This document shows, one piece after another, positions 27,681 to 36,400 of a DNA stretch of 64,000 nt (positions are counted from its first letter, which is position 1; the number at the start of each line of letters is the position of its first letter). A program made the position numbers and the translations under genes. The notes below the pieces were generated by a model that ran no database searches, had not been told where the DNA came from, and saw only the letters and a program-made list of their open reading frames with translations. The stretch is from Aldehydirespirator sp965203575 (GTDB taxonomy: Bacteria; Actinomycetota; Acidimicrobiia; Acidimicrobiales; Aldehydirespiratoraceae), in contig OZ241894.1 in NCBI GenBank assembly GCA_965203575.1, positions 2,232,001 to 2,296,000 of the forward strand. Direction: 5' to 3'.

Positions 27681-28079
27681 ATGGCGAAACCATCGTCGGA
27701 CAGAAGGCGCACACGCAAGCGTGAACGCAAGAACGTGACGCACGGCGTGGCTCACATCAAGAGTTCGTTCAACAACACGATCATCACCATCACCGACCTT
27801 CAGGGCAACGTGATCTCGTGGGCCTCCGCGGGCAACGTCGGCTTCAAGGGCTCGCGCAAGTCCACGCCCTTCGCGGCGCAGATGGCCGCTGAGCAGGCCG
27901 CCCGCAAGGCGATGGAGCACGGCCTGCGCAAGGTCGATGTTCAGGTCAAGGGCCCGGGATCGGGTCGCGAGACCGCCATCCGGTCGCTTCAGAACATCGG
28001 CATCGACGTGACCGGCATAACCGACGTCACCCCGGTGCCCCACAACGGCTGCCGCCAGCCCAAGCGCAGAAGGGTCTGA
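27681..28079 (+). CDS. rpsK: 30S ribosomal protein S11
   Basis: S11 (132 residues) lies on the 30S platform. NVTHGVAHIKSSFNNTIITI and the end VTPVPHNGCRQPKRRRV are conserved. It ends RRV-TGA, followed by a mini-ORF ending RRL-TGA. Confidence 0.97.
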   Translation: MAKPSSDRRRTRKRERKNVTHGVAHIKSSFNNTIITITDLQGNVISWASAGNVGFKGSRKSTPFAAQMAAEQAARKAMEHGLRKVDVQVKGPGSGRETAIRSLQNIGIDVTGITDVTPVPHNGCRQPKRRRV

Positions 28080-28080
28080 C

Positions 28081-28119
28081 GTGTCGCATCGCATCGCATC
28101 CCGGGCGCGGAGACTCTGA
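28081..28119 (+). other. Junction mini-ORF between rpsK and rpsD
   Basis: GTG start, encoding MSHRIASRARRL. Start resembles S4 (MSRY); the end RRL-TGA resembles S11 (RRV-TGA). TCTGACGTGTCGC (13 bases spanning stop and start) is identical at both joints. Contains a small CATCG triple repeat. Confidence 0.7.
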
Positions 28120-28120
28120 C

Positions 28121-28738
28121 GTGTCGCGCTATACCGGGCCCAAGGCGCGCGTGTCGCGCCGTCTCAACACGAACATCTGGGGCACCAAGGGCGAGGCGAT
28201 CGCCCTCGACCGGCGGCCCTACCCACCGGGGGAGCGTGGCCGGTCCCGGCGGCGCAGCACCGCCTCGGAGTTCCTGGTGCAGATGCAGGAGAAGCAGAAG
28301 GCTCGCCACACCTACGGGCTGACCGAGCGCCAGTTCCGCAACCTGTTCGCCGAGGCCAGCCGCCGCCAGGGCGTCACCGGCGAGAACATGCTGCAGTTCC
28401 TGGAGCTGCGCCTCGACAACTTCGTCTACCGCATGGGCTGGGGCGCCACCCGTCCCCAGGCCCGCCAGCTGGTCAACCACGGCCATGTCAACGTGAACGG
28501 GTCCCGGGTGACGATCCCCAGCTACCGGCTGCGCAAGGGCGACGTCGTCGACTTGCGGGCCAAGATCCGCGGCTCGGCCACCGTCCAGTGGAACGTGGAC
28601 GTGCTCGATCGCACCCCGCCCGCATGGATCGACCGCGGTGAGGACAACTTCGCCGCCACGGTGCGCGAGCTGCCCATCCGGGAGCAGATCGACGTACCGA
28701 TCCGCGAACAGCTCATCGTCGAGCTCTATTCCAAGTAG
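28121..28738 (+). CDS. rpsD: 30S ribosomal protein S4
   Basis: S4 (205 residues) nucleates 30S assembly. GTG at 28121 gives MSRYTGPKARVSRRLNTNIW; the S4 RNA-binding domain has LDNFVYRMGWGATRPQARQL and VNHGHVNVNGSRVTIPSYR. There is no zinc motif at the N-terminus. In E. coli S4 represses the alpha operon; no pseudoknot was identified here. It ends LYSK-TAG. Confidence 0.97.
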   Translation: MSRYTGPKARVSRRLNTNIWGTKGEAIALDRRPYPPGERGRSRRRSTASEFLVQMQEKQKARHTYGLTERQFRNLFAEASRRQGVTGENMLQFLELRLDNFVYRMGWGATRPQARQLVNHGHVNVNGSRVTIPSYRLRKGDVVDLRAKIRGSATVQWNVDVLDRTPPAWIDRGEDNFAATVRELPIREQIDVPIREQLIVELYSK

Positions 28739-28742
28739 CCGA

Positions 28743-28775
28743 GAACTTGTACACCGAGTCCTGTACTCCAAGTAA
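28743..28775 (+). other. Eroded junction mini-ORF between rpsD and rpoA
   Basis: In the 75-base gap, GAA-CTT-GTA (resembling the rpoA start ATG-CTT-GTA) leads after a short middle to CTG-TAC-TCC-AAG-TAA, which encodes LYSK-stop like the rpsD end CTC-TAT-TCC-AAG-TAG. All differences in the last five codons are at third positions. The start codon has been lost (GAA), so it is a degenerate member of the set. Confidence 0.55.
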
Positions 28776-28813
28776 CCCTTACTCGGACTGACGCACGAGA
28801 GGCGAGGATTTCC

Positions 28814-29758
28814 ATGCTTGTAATGCAGCGCCCGACCGTCGAAGTCCTCGAGTCGGCCGACGGCAATCGACAGCGGTTCGCGATCGGCCCCCTCGAGCCC
28901 GGCTTCGGCCATACGCTCGGCAACTCGCTGAGGCGCACGCTGCTGTCGTCGATCCCGGGGGCCGCAGTGACCCAGGTTCGCTTCGACAGTGCCCTGCACG
29001 AGTTCGCCACCATCTCCGGGGTGGCCGAGGATGTCACCGACATCATCTTGAACCTGAAGGACCTGGTGCTGGTGGTGCTGTGCGAGGAGCCGGTGACGCT
29101 GAGACTCGACGTGCGCGGCCCGGCCGACGTCACCGCGAGCGACATCCAGCGTCACCCCGACGTCGAGATCCTCAACCCGGAGGCTCCGATCGCCACGCTC
29201 AACCACTCCGGCCGCCTGGCGGTCGACATCACCGTGGCCCGGGGCCGCGGCTACGTGTCGGCCGAGGAGAACAAGGAGCTGACCGCAGCCATCGGGGTGA
29301 TTCCCGTCGACTCGATCTATTCCCCCGTTCGGCGGGTCTCGTTCAACGTGGACGCCACCCGGGTCGAGCAGTCCACCGACTACGACCTGCTGGTGCTCGA
29401 GGTCGAGACTGACGGGTCGATCTCCCCGACCGACGCGATGGCCTCCGCCGGTGCCACGCTGCGAAGCCTCATCCAGCTGGTCGAGGAGATGAGCGACGAC
29501 CCGCGGGGCCTGGAGCTGGGCGAGATCGTGTCGCCGACCCAGCCCGACGCCGAGGCGGAGCTGATGGTGGACGACCTCGAGCTGACCGAGCGCCCCCGCA
29601 ACTGCCTGAAGCGGGCCCAGATCAACACGCTGAACGAGCTGCTGGAACGGACCCCCGACGACCTGCTGGCCATCACGAACTTCGGAGAGAAGAGCCTCGA
29701 CGAGGTCGTGGCCAAGCTCGACGAGCGCGGCCTGTCGCTTCGGGGAGGCGCGGGCTGA
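28814..29758 (+). CDS. rpoA: DNA-directed RNA polymerase subunit alpha
   Basis: RpoA (314 residues). The N-terminal dimerisation domain (PGFGHTLGNSLRRTLLSSIP) and C-terminal domain (ELTERPRNCLKRAQINTLNE, then NFGEKSLDEVVAKL) are complete. ATG 28814 (MLVMQRPTVEVLES); the ATG at 28823 is an alternative. rplQ follows after one base. It completes the alpha operon set. Confidence 0.97.
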   Translation: MLVMQRPTVEVLESADGNRQRFAIGPLEPGFGHTLGNSLRRTLLSSIPGAAVTQVRFDSALHEFATISGVAEDVTDIILNLKDLVLVVLCEEPVTLRLDVRGPADVTASDIQRHPDVEILNPEAPIATLNHSGRLAVDITVARGRGYVSAEENKELTAAIGVIPVDSIYSPVRRVSFNVDATRVEQSTDYDLLVLEVETDGSISPTDAMASAGATLRSLIQLVEEMSDDPRGLELGEIVSPTQPDAEAELMVDDLELTERPRNCLKRAQINTLNELLERTPDDLLAITNFGEKSLDEVVAKLDERGLSLRGGAG

Positions 29759-29759
29759 G

Positions 29760-30113
29760 ATGCCGGCCCGTCCCCGCAAGGGCCGCCGCTTCGGCGGCAG
29801 CAGCCGCCATCAGAAGCTGATGATGGCGAACCTGGTGGCGTCGCTGATCGCGGCGGAGGGCATCACCACCACCGAGGCCAAGGCCAAGGCGGTGCGCCCC
29901 ATTGCCGAGAAGATGATCACCAAGGCCCGCCGTGGTGGCGTGCACAATCATCGGCAGGTGGTGAAGTTCCTGGGTGACCGGGAGATGGCGTCCAAGCTCT
30001 TCGACGAGATCGGCCCTCGTTACCTCGATCGTCCCGGGGGTTACACACGCATCGTCAAGCTCGGGCCCCGCCACGGCGACAACGCTCCCATGGCCCGCAT
30101 CGAGCTCGTCTGA
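29760..30113 (+). CDS. rplQ: 50S ribosomal protein L17
   Basis: L17 (117 residues) sits at the exit tunnel. FGGSSRHQKLMMANLVASLI and EMASKLFDEIGPRYLDRPGG are diagnostic. It begins one base after rpoA. truA follows after 62 bases. Confidence 0.96.
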   Translation: MPARPRKGRRFGGSSRHQKLMMANLVASLIAAEGITTTEAKAKAVRPIAEKMITKARRGGVHNHRQVVKFLGDREMASKLFDEIGPRYLDRPGGYTRIVKLGPRHGDNAPMARIELV

Positions 30114-30175
30114 GAGGCCTGGCCGCCCGGAGCCCGTAGTTGTCTGGGGGCGATAGTCCGGCTGGCGTCGTCCGC

Positions 30176-30940
30176 ATGCGGATGACCGTGGCGTACGACG
30201 GCTCCAACTTCCACGGATTCGCCCGCAATGAGGGCGTGCCCACCGTTGCCGGGACCCTCGGCGACGCTCTGAGCAGCGTGCTGGGCCACCCCGTTGATCT
30301 CGTGTGCGCGGGACGGACCGACCGCGGTGTGCACGCCCGGGCCCAGGTGGTGTCCTTCGACGCCGACGTGGAGCGGGCTGATCCGGTCCGGCTGGTGCGG
30401 TCCGTCAACCGCATGTGCGGTCCGTCCATCTCCGTGTCGAGGGCCAGCGTGGTCTCCGGCGGCTTCGACGCCCGGCGCTCGTGCACCGGCCGGGTCTACC
30501 GCTACCGGGTGCTCAACTCGCCTGTCCCCAACCCGCTGGTGGGCCGCCTGTGCTGGCATGTTGAGCACCCCCTGGATCTGCGGGCCATGCGCACTGCCGC
30601 CGACCGGCTGCTGGGCGACCACGACTTCAGCTCCTTCTGCCGCCGCAATCCCTCGCATCCCGACCAGTCGATGGTGCGCACGGTGCGGCGGGCCGTGTGG
30701 TGGCTCGAGGGCGATGTCGCGGTGTTCGAGATCGAGGCCAGCTCGTTCTGCCACCAGATGGTGCGCTCGCTGGTAGCCCTGCTGGTGTCGGTGGGCCTGG
30801 GCCGGCACAAGCCCTCCGACGTGGGCACCATCATCGCGGCCCGCGACCGCGGCGCGGCGCCCTCCCCGGCCCCTCCCGGCGGCCTCGTGCTCTGGGCCGC
30901 CCTCTACGATCGCGACATACCGGGATCCGGACTTTCCTGA
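30176..30940 (+). CDS. truA: tRNA pseudouridine(38-40) synthase TruA
   Basis: TruA (254 residues) converts uridines 38-40 of tRNA anticodon arms. The catalytic Asp49 is in AGRTDRGVHA; the motif SCTGRVYRYRVLN and the block SFCHQMVRSLVALLV are present. ATG 30176 is preferred (MRMTVAYDGSNFHGFA is the standard opening); a TTG at 30140 would add 12 residues. Its usual location between rplQ and rplM is kept. Confidence 0.93.
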   Translation: MRMTVAYDGSNFHGFARNEGVPTVAGTLGDALSSVLGHPVDLVCAGRTDRGVHARAQVVSFDADVERADPVRLVRSVNRMCGPSISVSRASVVSGGFDARRSCTGRVYRYRVLNSPVPNPLVGRLCWHVEHPLDLRAMRTAADRLLGDHDFSSFCRRNPSHPDQSMVRTVRRAVWWLEGDVAVFEIEASSFCHQMVRSLVALLVSVGLGRHKPSDVGTIIAARDRGAAPSPAPPGGLVLWAALYDRDIPGSGLS

Positions 30941-31056
30941 CGGCTTCGGGGATTGTCGTTTGCCGGGCTCGGTCCTAGCCTGAGATGCCGGTCTGTGCGA
31001 CGGCCCGTACTGACGGCGCGGGCCCCAGCCGAGCGAAGGAACCGACGGGAGCGAAC

Positions 31057-31503
31057 GTGGCGACCTACAGCCCCAAAGCCTCTGAGATCGAGCGCAGCTG
31101 GCACCTCGTCGACGCCGAGGGCATGGTCCTCGGACGGCTCGCCACCGAGGTCGCGACGCTGCTGCGGGGCAAGCACAAGCCCACTTTCGCCCCTCACATC
31201 GACACCGGGGACCATGTGGTGATCATCAACGCCGGCAAGGTCGTGCTCACCGCGGGCAAGGCCGACTCCAAGCTGGTCTACCGCCACTCCGGCTATCCCG
31301 GAGGCTTGCGCACCGAGACCTACGGATCCAAGCTGGCCCGCCGCCCCGATGAGGCCGTGCGGGACACGATCCGGGGGATGCTGCCCAAGACGAGGCTGGG
31401 CAGGGCCCAGATCCGCAAGTTGAAGGTCTACGCCGGACCCACCCACCCCCACGCCGCCCAGAAGCCCCAGCCCTTCGCCATTGAGCACGCTCGGGCCCGA
31501 TGA
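31057..31503 (+). CDS. rplM: 50S ribosomal protein L13
   Basis: L13 (148 residues) is an early-assembly protein. GTG 31057 with GGGAG upstream gives VATYSPKASEIERSWHLVDA, then GMVLGRLATEVATLLRGKHK. The longer frame from 30985 has no family support. The 116 bases between truA and rplM may carry a separate promoter, since rplM-rpsI is an operon of its own in many bacteria. Confidence 0.96.
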   Translation: MATYSPKASEIERSWHLVDAEGMVLGRLATEVATLLRGKHKPTFAPHIDTGDHVVIINAGKVVLTAGKADSKLVYRHSGYPGGLRTETYGSKLARRPDEAVRDTIRGMLPKTRLGRAQIRKLKVYAGPTHPHAAQKPQPFAIEHARAR

Positions 31504-31504
31504 G

Positions 31505-31543
31505 ATGGATGGGGAGACGGTGATGACGGAATCATTGAGGTGA
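31505..31543 (+). other. Short ORF between rplM and rpsI
   Basis: ATG one base after the rplM stop; encodes MDGETVMTESLR. The internal ATG-ACG recalls the rpsI start and the Arg-stop recalls the rplM end, but the resemblance is too short to place it firmly with the other junction mini-ORFs. Confidence 0.3.
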
Positions 31544-31550
31544 TCTGACA

Positions 31551-31943
31551 ATGACTGCACCGCTCGTGCAAGCAACTGGACGCCGCAAGCGGTCCGTGGC
31601 CCGAGTCCGGCTCCGGACGGGGGCCGGGACGATCACGATCAACGGCCGCACGGCCGAGGACTACTTCCCGTCGCGGACCCACCAGATGATGATCGTCGAA
31701 CCGTTGACCGCTACCGCCACCGAGGGTCGCTACGACGTGGACGCCACCATTCACGGCGGAGGGTCCAGCGGTCAGGCCGGTGCGCTTCGCCTGGGCATCT
31801 CCCGGGGGCTGGTCGAGGTGGAGCCCGAGTTGCGGGACACGCTCAAGAGGGGCGGCTACCTCACCCGCGACCCGCGCAAGAAGGAAGCGAAGAAGTACGG
31901 CCTCAAGAAGGCACGCAAGGCACCGCAGTACAGCAAGCGCTGA
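31551..31943 (+). CDS. rpsI: 30S ribosomal protein S9
   Basis: S9 (130 residues), whose C-terminal tail (KARKAPQYSKR) touches the P-site tRNA. GRRKRSVARVRLRTGAGTIT and GGGSSGQAGALRLGISRGL are conserved. ATG 31551 after AGGTGATCTGACA. glmM follows 33 bases later. Confidence 0.96.
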   Translation: MTAPLVQATGRRKRSVARVRLRTGAGTITINGRTAEDYFPSRTHQMMIVEPLTATATEGRYDVDATIHGGGSSGQAGALRLGISRGLVEVEPELRDTLKRGGYLTRDPRKKEAKKYGLKKARKAPQYSKR

Positions 31944-31976
31944 TCTCCCGGCTGCGGCCGGCGAAGCCGTGACGGC

Positions 31977-33329
31977 ATGACCCTGTCGTTCGGCACCGAC
32001 GGGGTGCGCGGCGACGCCCGCCGCGAGCTGACACCGGACGCCGTCGAGATGCTGGGCCGGGCTGCGGCTGAAGTACTGGGAGCCGAGCAGTTCGCGGTCG
32101 GACGCGACACACGGATCTCGGGGCCGATCCTCGCGGAGGCCCTCTGCCGGGGTGTGCGCCGCGCCGGGGGATCAGCCGTCGACCTGGGTGTGGTGCCGAC
32201 TCCGGCGGTGGCCCGCTGGTGCGATGATCAGCATGTCGCCGGAGCGATGGTCTCCGCGTCGCACAACCCATGGCACGACAACGGCGTGAAGCTGTTCGCG
32301 CCCGGGGGTCGCAAGCTGAGCGATGAGGCTCAACACGAGATAGAGCGACGCCTCGCGGGCGCGGGCGGGCGGGCAGGCTCCGTCGAGGCGACCGCTCCAG
32401 TCGCCGAAGACCAGCCGTCGGACGGTGGCGGTCTGGCTCGTAGCCGCCACCTCGAAGCGGTCGTTGCCAGCATCGAGGGTCGCGACCTGAAGGGCCTGCG
32501 CATCGTGGTCGACGCGGCCAACGGAGCCGCGTACCGCTGCGCTCCCGAGTGCCTGCGCGGCCTGGGTACCGATGTGGAGGCGGTCCACGCTGATCCCGAC
32601 GGCCACAACATCAATGATGGCTGTGGATCGCTGTACCCCGAGAGCCTGCAAGCCGCGGTGGTGGCGTCCGGTGCCGACGCCGGCCTCGCCTTCGACGGCG
32701 ATGCCGACCGCGTGCTGGCCGTTGACCACTGCGGAGACCTCATCGATGGGGACCAGATCCTGGCGGTGTGCGCTCTTGACCGAGCCGGGCGCGGACGGCT
32801 GGTCGGAGGAGCCGTGGTGACAACGGTGATGGCCAACCTGGGACTGCGCCGGTCCATGGCCGCGCACGGCATCGGCGTGGTCGAGACGCCGGTCGGCGAT
32901 CGCCATGTGTTGGGTGCGTTGGAGGATGGCGGCCTGGTGCTCGGTGGAGAGCAGTCCGGACACCTGATCTTCCGCGACTTGGCCACTACCGGTGACGGCC
33001 TGCTCACCGCGGTGCAGTTGCTGGACGCAGTCAAGCGGTCCGGGCGCAGCCTGCGCGACCTGGCCGCCGCGGCTGTGACCCGCATGCCGCAGGTGCTGCT
33101 GGGGGTGCCGCTGCCGGCTGCGGCCCGGTCCGCCGACCTCGACGCCGCTCTGGGTCCGATCGCGGCCGACGCCGCGTCGCGCCTAGGAGACTCGGGCCGA
33201 GTGCTGGTACGCCCCTCGGGCACCGAGCCACTGGTACGGGTGATGGTGGAGGCCGCCGACCTGGAGACGGCCAGGGCCGAGGCCGAGCATCTCTCGGCGA
33301 GCCTCGCGGAGGCTCTGTCGTCCCAATGA
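31977..33329 (+). CDS. glmM: Phosphoglucosamine mutase
   Basis: GlmM (450 residues) makes glucosamine-1-phosphate from the 6-phosphate for peptidoglycan. The active serine is S95 in SASHNP; the Mg site is D240-G-D242-A-D244-R; the phosphate loop RPSGTEPLVRVMVEA is near the C-terminus. It lies just after rpsI and just before the GlmS-like gene, so precursor synthesis is clustered with translation genes, as in many actinobacteria. Confidence 0.95.
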   Translation: MTLSFGTDGVRGDARRELTPDAVEMLGRAAAEVLGAEQFAVGRDTRISGPILAEALCRGVRRAGGSAVDLGVVPTPAVARWCDDQHVAGAMVSASHNPWHDNGVKLFAPGGRKLSDEAQHEIERRLAGAGGRAGSVEATAPVAEDQPSDGGGLARSRHLEAVVASIEGRDLKGLRIVVDAANGAAYRCAPECLRGLGTDVEAVHADPDGHNINDGCGSLYPESLQAAVVASGADAGLAFDGDADRVLAVDHCGDLIDGDQILAVCALDRAGRGRLVGGAVVTTVMANLGLRRSMAAHGIGVVETPVGDRHVLGALEDGGLVLGGEQSGHLIFRDLATTGDGLLTAVQLLDAVKRSGRSLRDLAAAAVTRMPQVLLGVPLPAAARSADLDAALGPIAADAASRLGDSGRVLVRPSGTEPLVRVMVEAADLETARAEAEHLSASLAEALSSQ

Positions 33330-33440
33330 GATCTTGGGAGGCTCTCGTGTCGTGTGTAGGGGGAAATCAACCCGAGATTCTGACGCGGGCGTCCCGTCGG
33401 TCGGTTCTGGCAGCCGTGATACCGGAGGCTCTGGCCTGAC

Positions 33441-36400
33441 ATGTGCGGGATAGTCGCCGTAATGCGCCGCCCGTCGACACGGCCGGCTCCCGACGCTGCC
33501 CACGTCATAGGCATGGTCGAGGCGGCCTCCGTCGCTCTCGCCAATGCCGACTCAGCCGCCGGCGGGCATCCGGAAGCCCAGGAGCTGGAGTCCGCGGCCG
33601 GGCGGCTGCATGCAGCCAACCGGCTGTTGGGCGGTGTGCCCGGCTTGCGCCTCCTGCTCGAGTCGCCAGAGGTGGCCGACGTTCTCAGGGACCTCATCGA
33701 CGGGGCGACCGCTTCGGTGGCCGCCCTGGAGGCTCGGCTGGATGCCGATACGTCGCTCGATCCCGCCGAGCTGGAACACCTCAATGAGCAGTTGGTGCGA
33801 GTCCGTGACGGCCTGTGGGCTCTCGGACGGGATCGGCTGGGAGCCTCGCACTCCGTGTCGAAGCTGCTGGCGGGAGCGCAGCTGACCGCGAGCTCGTCAC
33901 CGGCTGCGGTCGAGGCGTACCTGTCGATCCACCAGGCGCTGTCGGCGCTGGACCGGCTCGAGGTGCGAGGGCGCGACTCGGCCGGGTTGCACCTCCTGGT
34001 CAGCGGCCACGGACTCGACCGCGACGATCCCGTTGTGACCGCGGCCCTGGAGCGGCGCGGCCACGATCCGTCGTTCGGATCGGGTTCGGTGCGCCTCGTC
34101 GACGGCGTGCTCAGCATCGTCCACAAGACGGCGGCCGAGATCGGCGAACTGGGCGACAACACTGCGGCCCTGAGGGCCGCAGTGACCTCCGACCGGCTGC
34201 TGGCCGCCGCGCTGGCCGCCACCGATGCCCGGGTGCTCGTGCTGGCCCACACCCGCTGGGCCTCTATCGGCATCATCTCCGAGGCGAATGCTCATCCGCT
34301 CAACAGCGAGCTGACCGGCGAGCACACCCCGTACGTGATCGGGGCCATCAACGGGGACGTGGACAACTACGCCGAGCTGTTCGACGCGGCCGGTGCCCGG
34401 GTACCGCCCGCCATCACCACCGACTCCAAGACCGTGCCCGCTCTGATGGGCCGCCGCCTGGCCGAGGGTCTGACGGCGGGGGAGGCGTTCCGGCGCACCG
34501 TGGCCGAGTGCGAGGGCTCGGTGGCCGTGGCCGTCTGCACCGCGGGCTCGCCCGATCGTCTGCAGCTCGCGCTGAGGGGCAGCGGCCAGGCCCTCTATGT
34601 CGGGCTCGCCGATGACGCCTTCATCGTGGCCAGCGAGCCCTACGGGGTGGTGGAGGAGACGTCGGAGTATCTCCGCATGGACGGCGAGGCCGTCGCCGGC
34701 GGCGCCAATCCGCGCACCGGCCGGGGCCAGATTGTCGAGCTGGACGGCAGCCGGGCCGGCCTGATCGAAGGTGTGTCCCGGCATTCCTACGACGGTACGG
34801 GGCTTCCGGTGGAGCCCGGCGAGGTCTCGACTGCGTCCATCACCACCCGGGACATCGACCGCGGTGATCACCGCCACTACCTGCTGAAGGAGATCGGCGA
34901 GGCTCCGGCGTCGTTCCGCAAGACGCTGAGGGGCAGGATCGTCGACACTGCGGACGGTCCGGGCCTGTCGATCGGCCCGGAGACGCTGCCCGACGTGGTC
35001 AGGTCGGGGCTGCGGGACGGGTCGGTGTCCAAGGTCCTGGCCATCGGCCAGGGGACCGCGGCGGTGGCGGGGGAGAGCTTCGCCCGATGCCTCCGGACCT
35101 TGCTGGCCGATGCCGGCCGCGCCGGGGCCCTCGATGTGACGGCGTTGCCCGCCACAGAGCTGTCGGCCTTCCACCTGCAGGCCGACATGTCCGACACGCT
35201 GGTGGTCGCGATCTCGCAGTCGGGCACCACCACCGACACCAACCGCACCGTCGACCTGGTGCGGGCCAGAGGGGGATCGGTGGTGGCCGTCGTCAACCGC
35301 CGCAACAGCGACCTCACCGATCGGGCCGACGGCGTTCTCTACACCTCCGACGGCCGCGACGTGGAGATGAGCGTGGCCTCCACCAAAGCGTTCTACTCCC
35401 AGGTGGCGGCGGGCTGCCTGCTGGCCGTGGCCGTGGCGGGCGAGGCGGTCGGTGCGGGGGGTGCGGCCTCCCGGCGCGGTCTCCTCGAGTCGCTTCGGGC
35501 CATGCCCTCAGTGCTGGAGGCGGTCCTGGACCGGCGGGCCGCCATAGGCGAGGCGGCCCGCCGTCTCGCTCCGGGCCGGCGCCATTGGGCGGTGGTGGGC
35601 AACGGGCCCAACCAGGTGGCGGCTCGCGAGGTGCGCATCAAGCTCTCCGAACTGTGCTATATGTCGATCTCGGCCGACGCGACCGAGGACAAGAAGCACA
35701 TCGACCTGTCGGCCGAGCCCCTGGTGCTGGTGTGTGCGGCGGGGCTGTCGGGCTCGGTGGCCGACGATGTGGCCAAGGAGGTGGCCATCTTCGGTGCCCA
35801 CCGGGCCGCCCCGGTCGTGGTGGCCGACGACGGCGACGCCCGCTTCGACGGCGCGTCGACGGTGCTCCCGGTGCCCAAGGTGGATCCTCGGCTGGCCTTC
35901 CTGCCCGCCACCATGGTGGGCCACCTCTTCGGCTACGAGGCCGCTCTGGCCATCGACGCCGGCGCCCAGCCCCTGCGCGAGGCCCGAGCGGTTATCGAGG
36001 CCGCCGCGGCCCGTCCGGACAGCACCGCGGAGGATGTCCTGAGCCTGGCCCTTCCCACGTTGCGGCAGAGCAGCGCCGCATTCTCGGCCGGTTTGCAGCG
36101 CGGCGACTACAACGGGCACCTGGAGGCGTCCACGGCGGTGCGCGTCGTCACGCTGATGCGCTACGCCACCGGGCTGGCGCCGCTGGACGGGTACGAACTG
36201 GAGCTGGGCCGGGTCGGCACTCCAGCCGCGGTGGTCGATGACCTCGAGGCCGCGCTGACCGTCGGGATCGATGAGTTGACCCGCCCGGTCGACGCCATCC
36301 GCCACCAGGCCAAGACCGTCACCGTCGGCATCTCCCGCTCGGACCAGACGCTGCTGGAGGCGCCGCTCATCCGGGCCGTGCTGGCCACAGGCGCACCCAG

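Noticed and set aside
31505..31543. Counting the rplM/rpsI short ORF as a member of the chimeric mini-ORF set
   Set aside because: Similarity to the rpsI start and rplM end is limited to two or three residues, so it could be chance.
31944..31976. A possible duplicated junction between rpsI and glmM (AAG-CCG-TGA recalling AAG-CGC-TGA)
   Set aside because: No start-like segment precedes it and the match is too short.
33330..33440. glmS ribozyme or other leader RNA upstream of the glmS-like gene
   Set aside because: The gap is only 111 bases and no conserved ribozyme core or hairpin set could be recognised.
32330..34276. A 648-residue Ser/Arg-rich minus-strand frame
   Set aside because: Shadow of glmM and the glmS-like gene.
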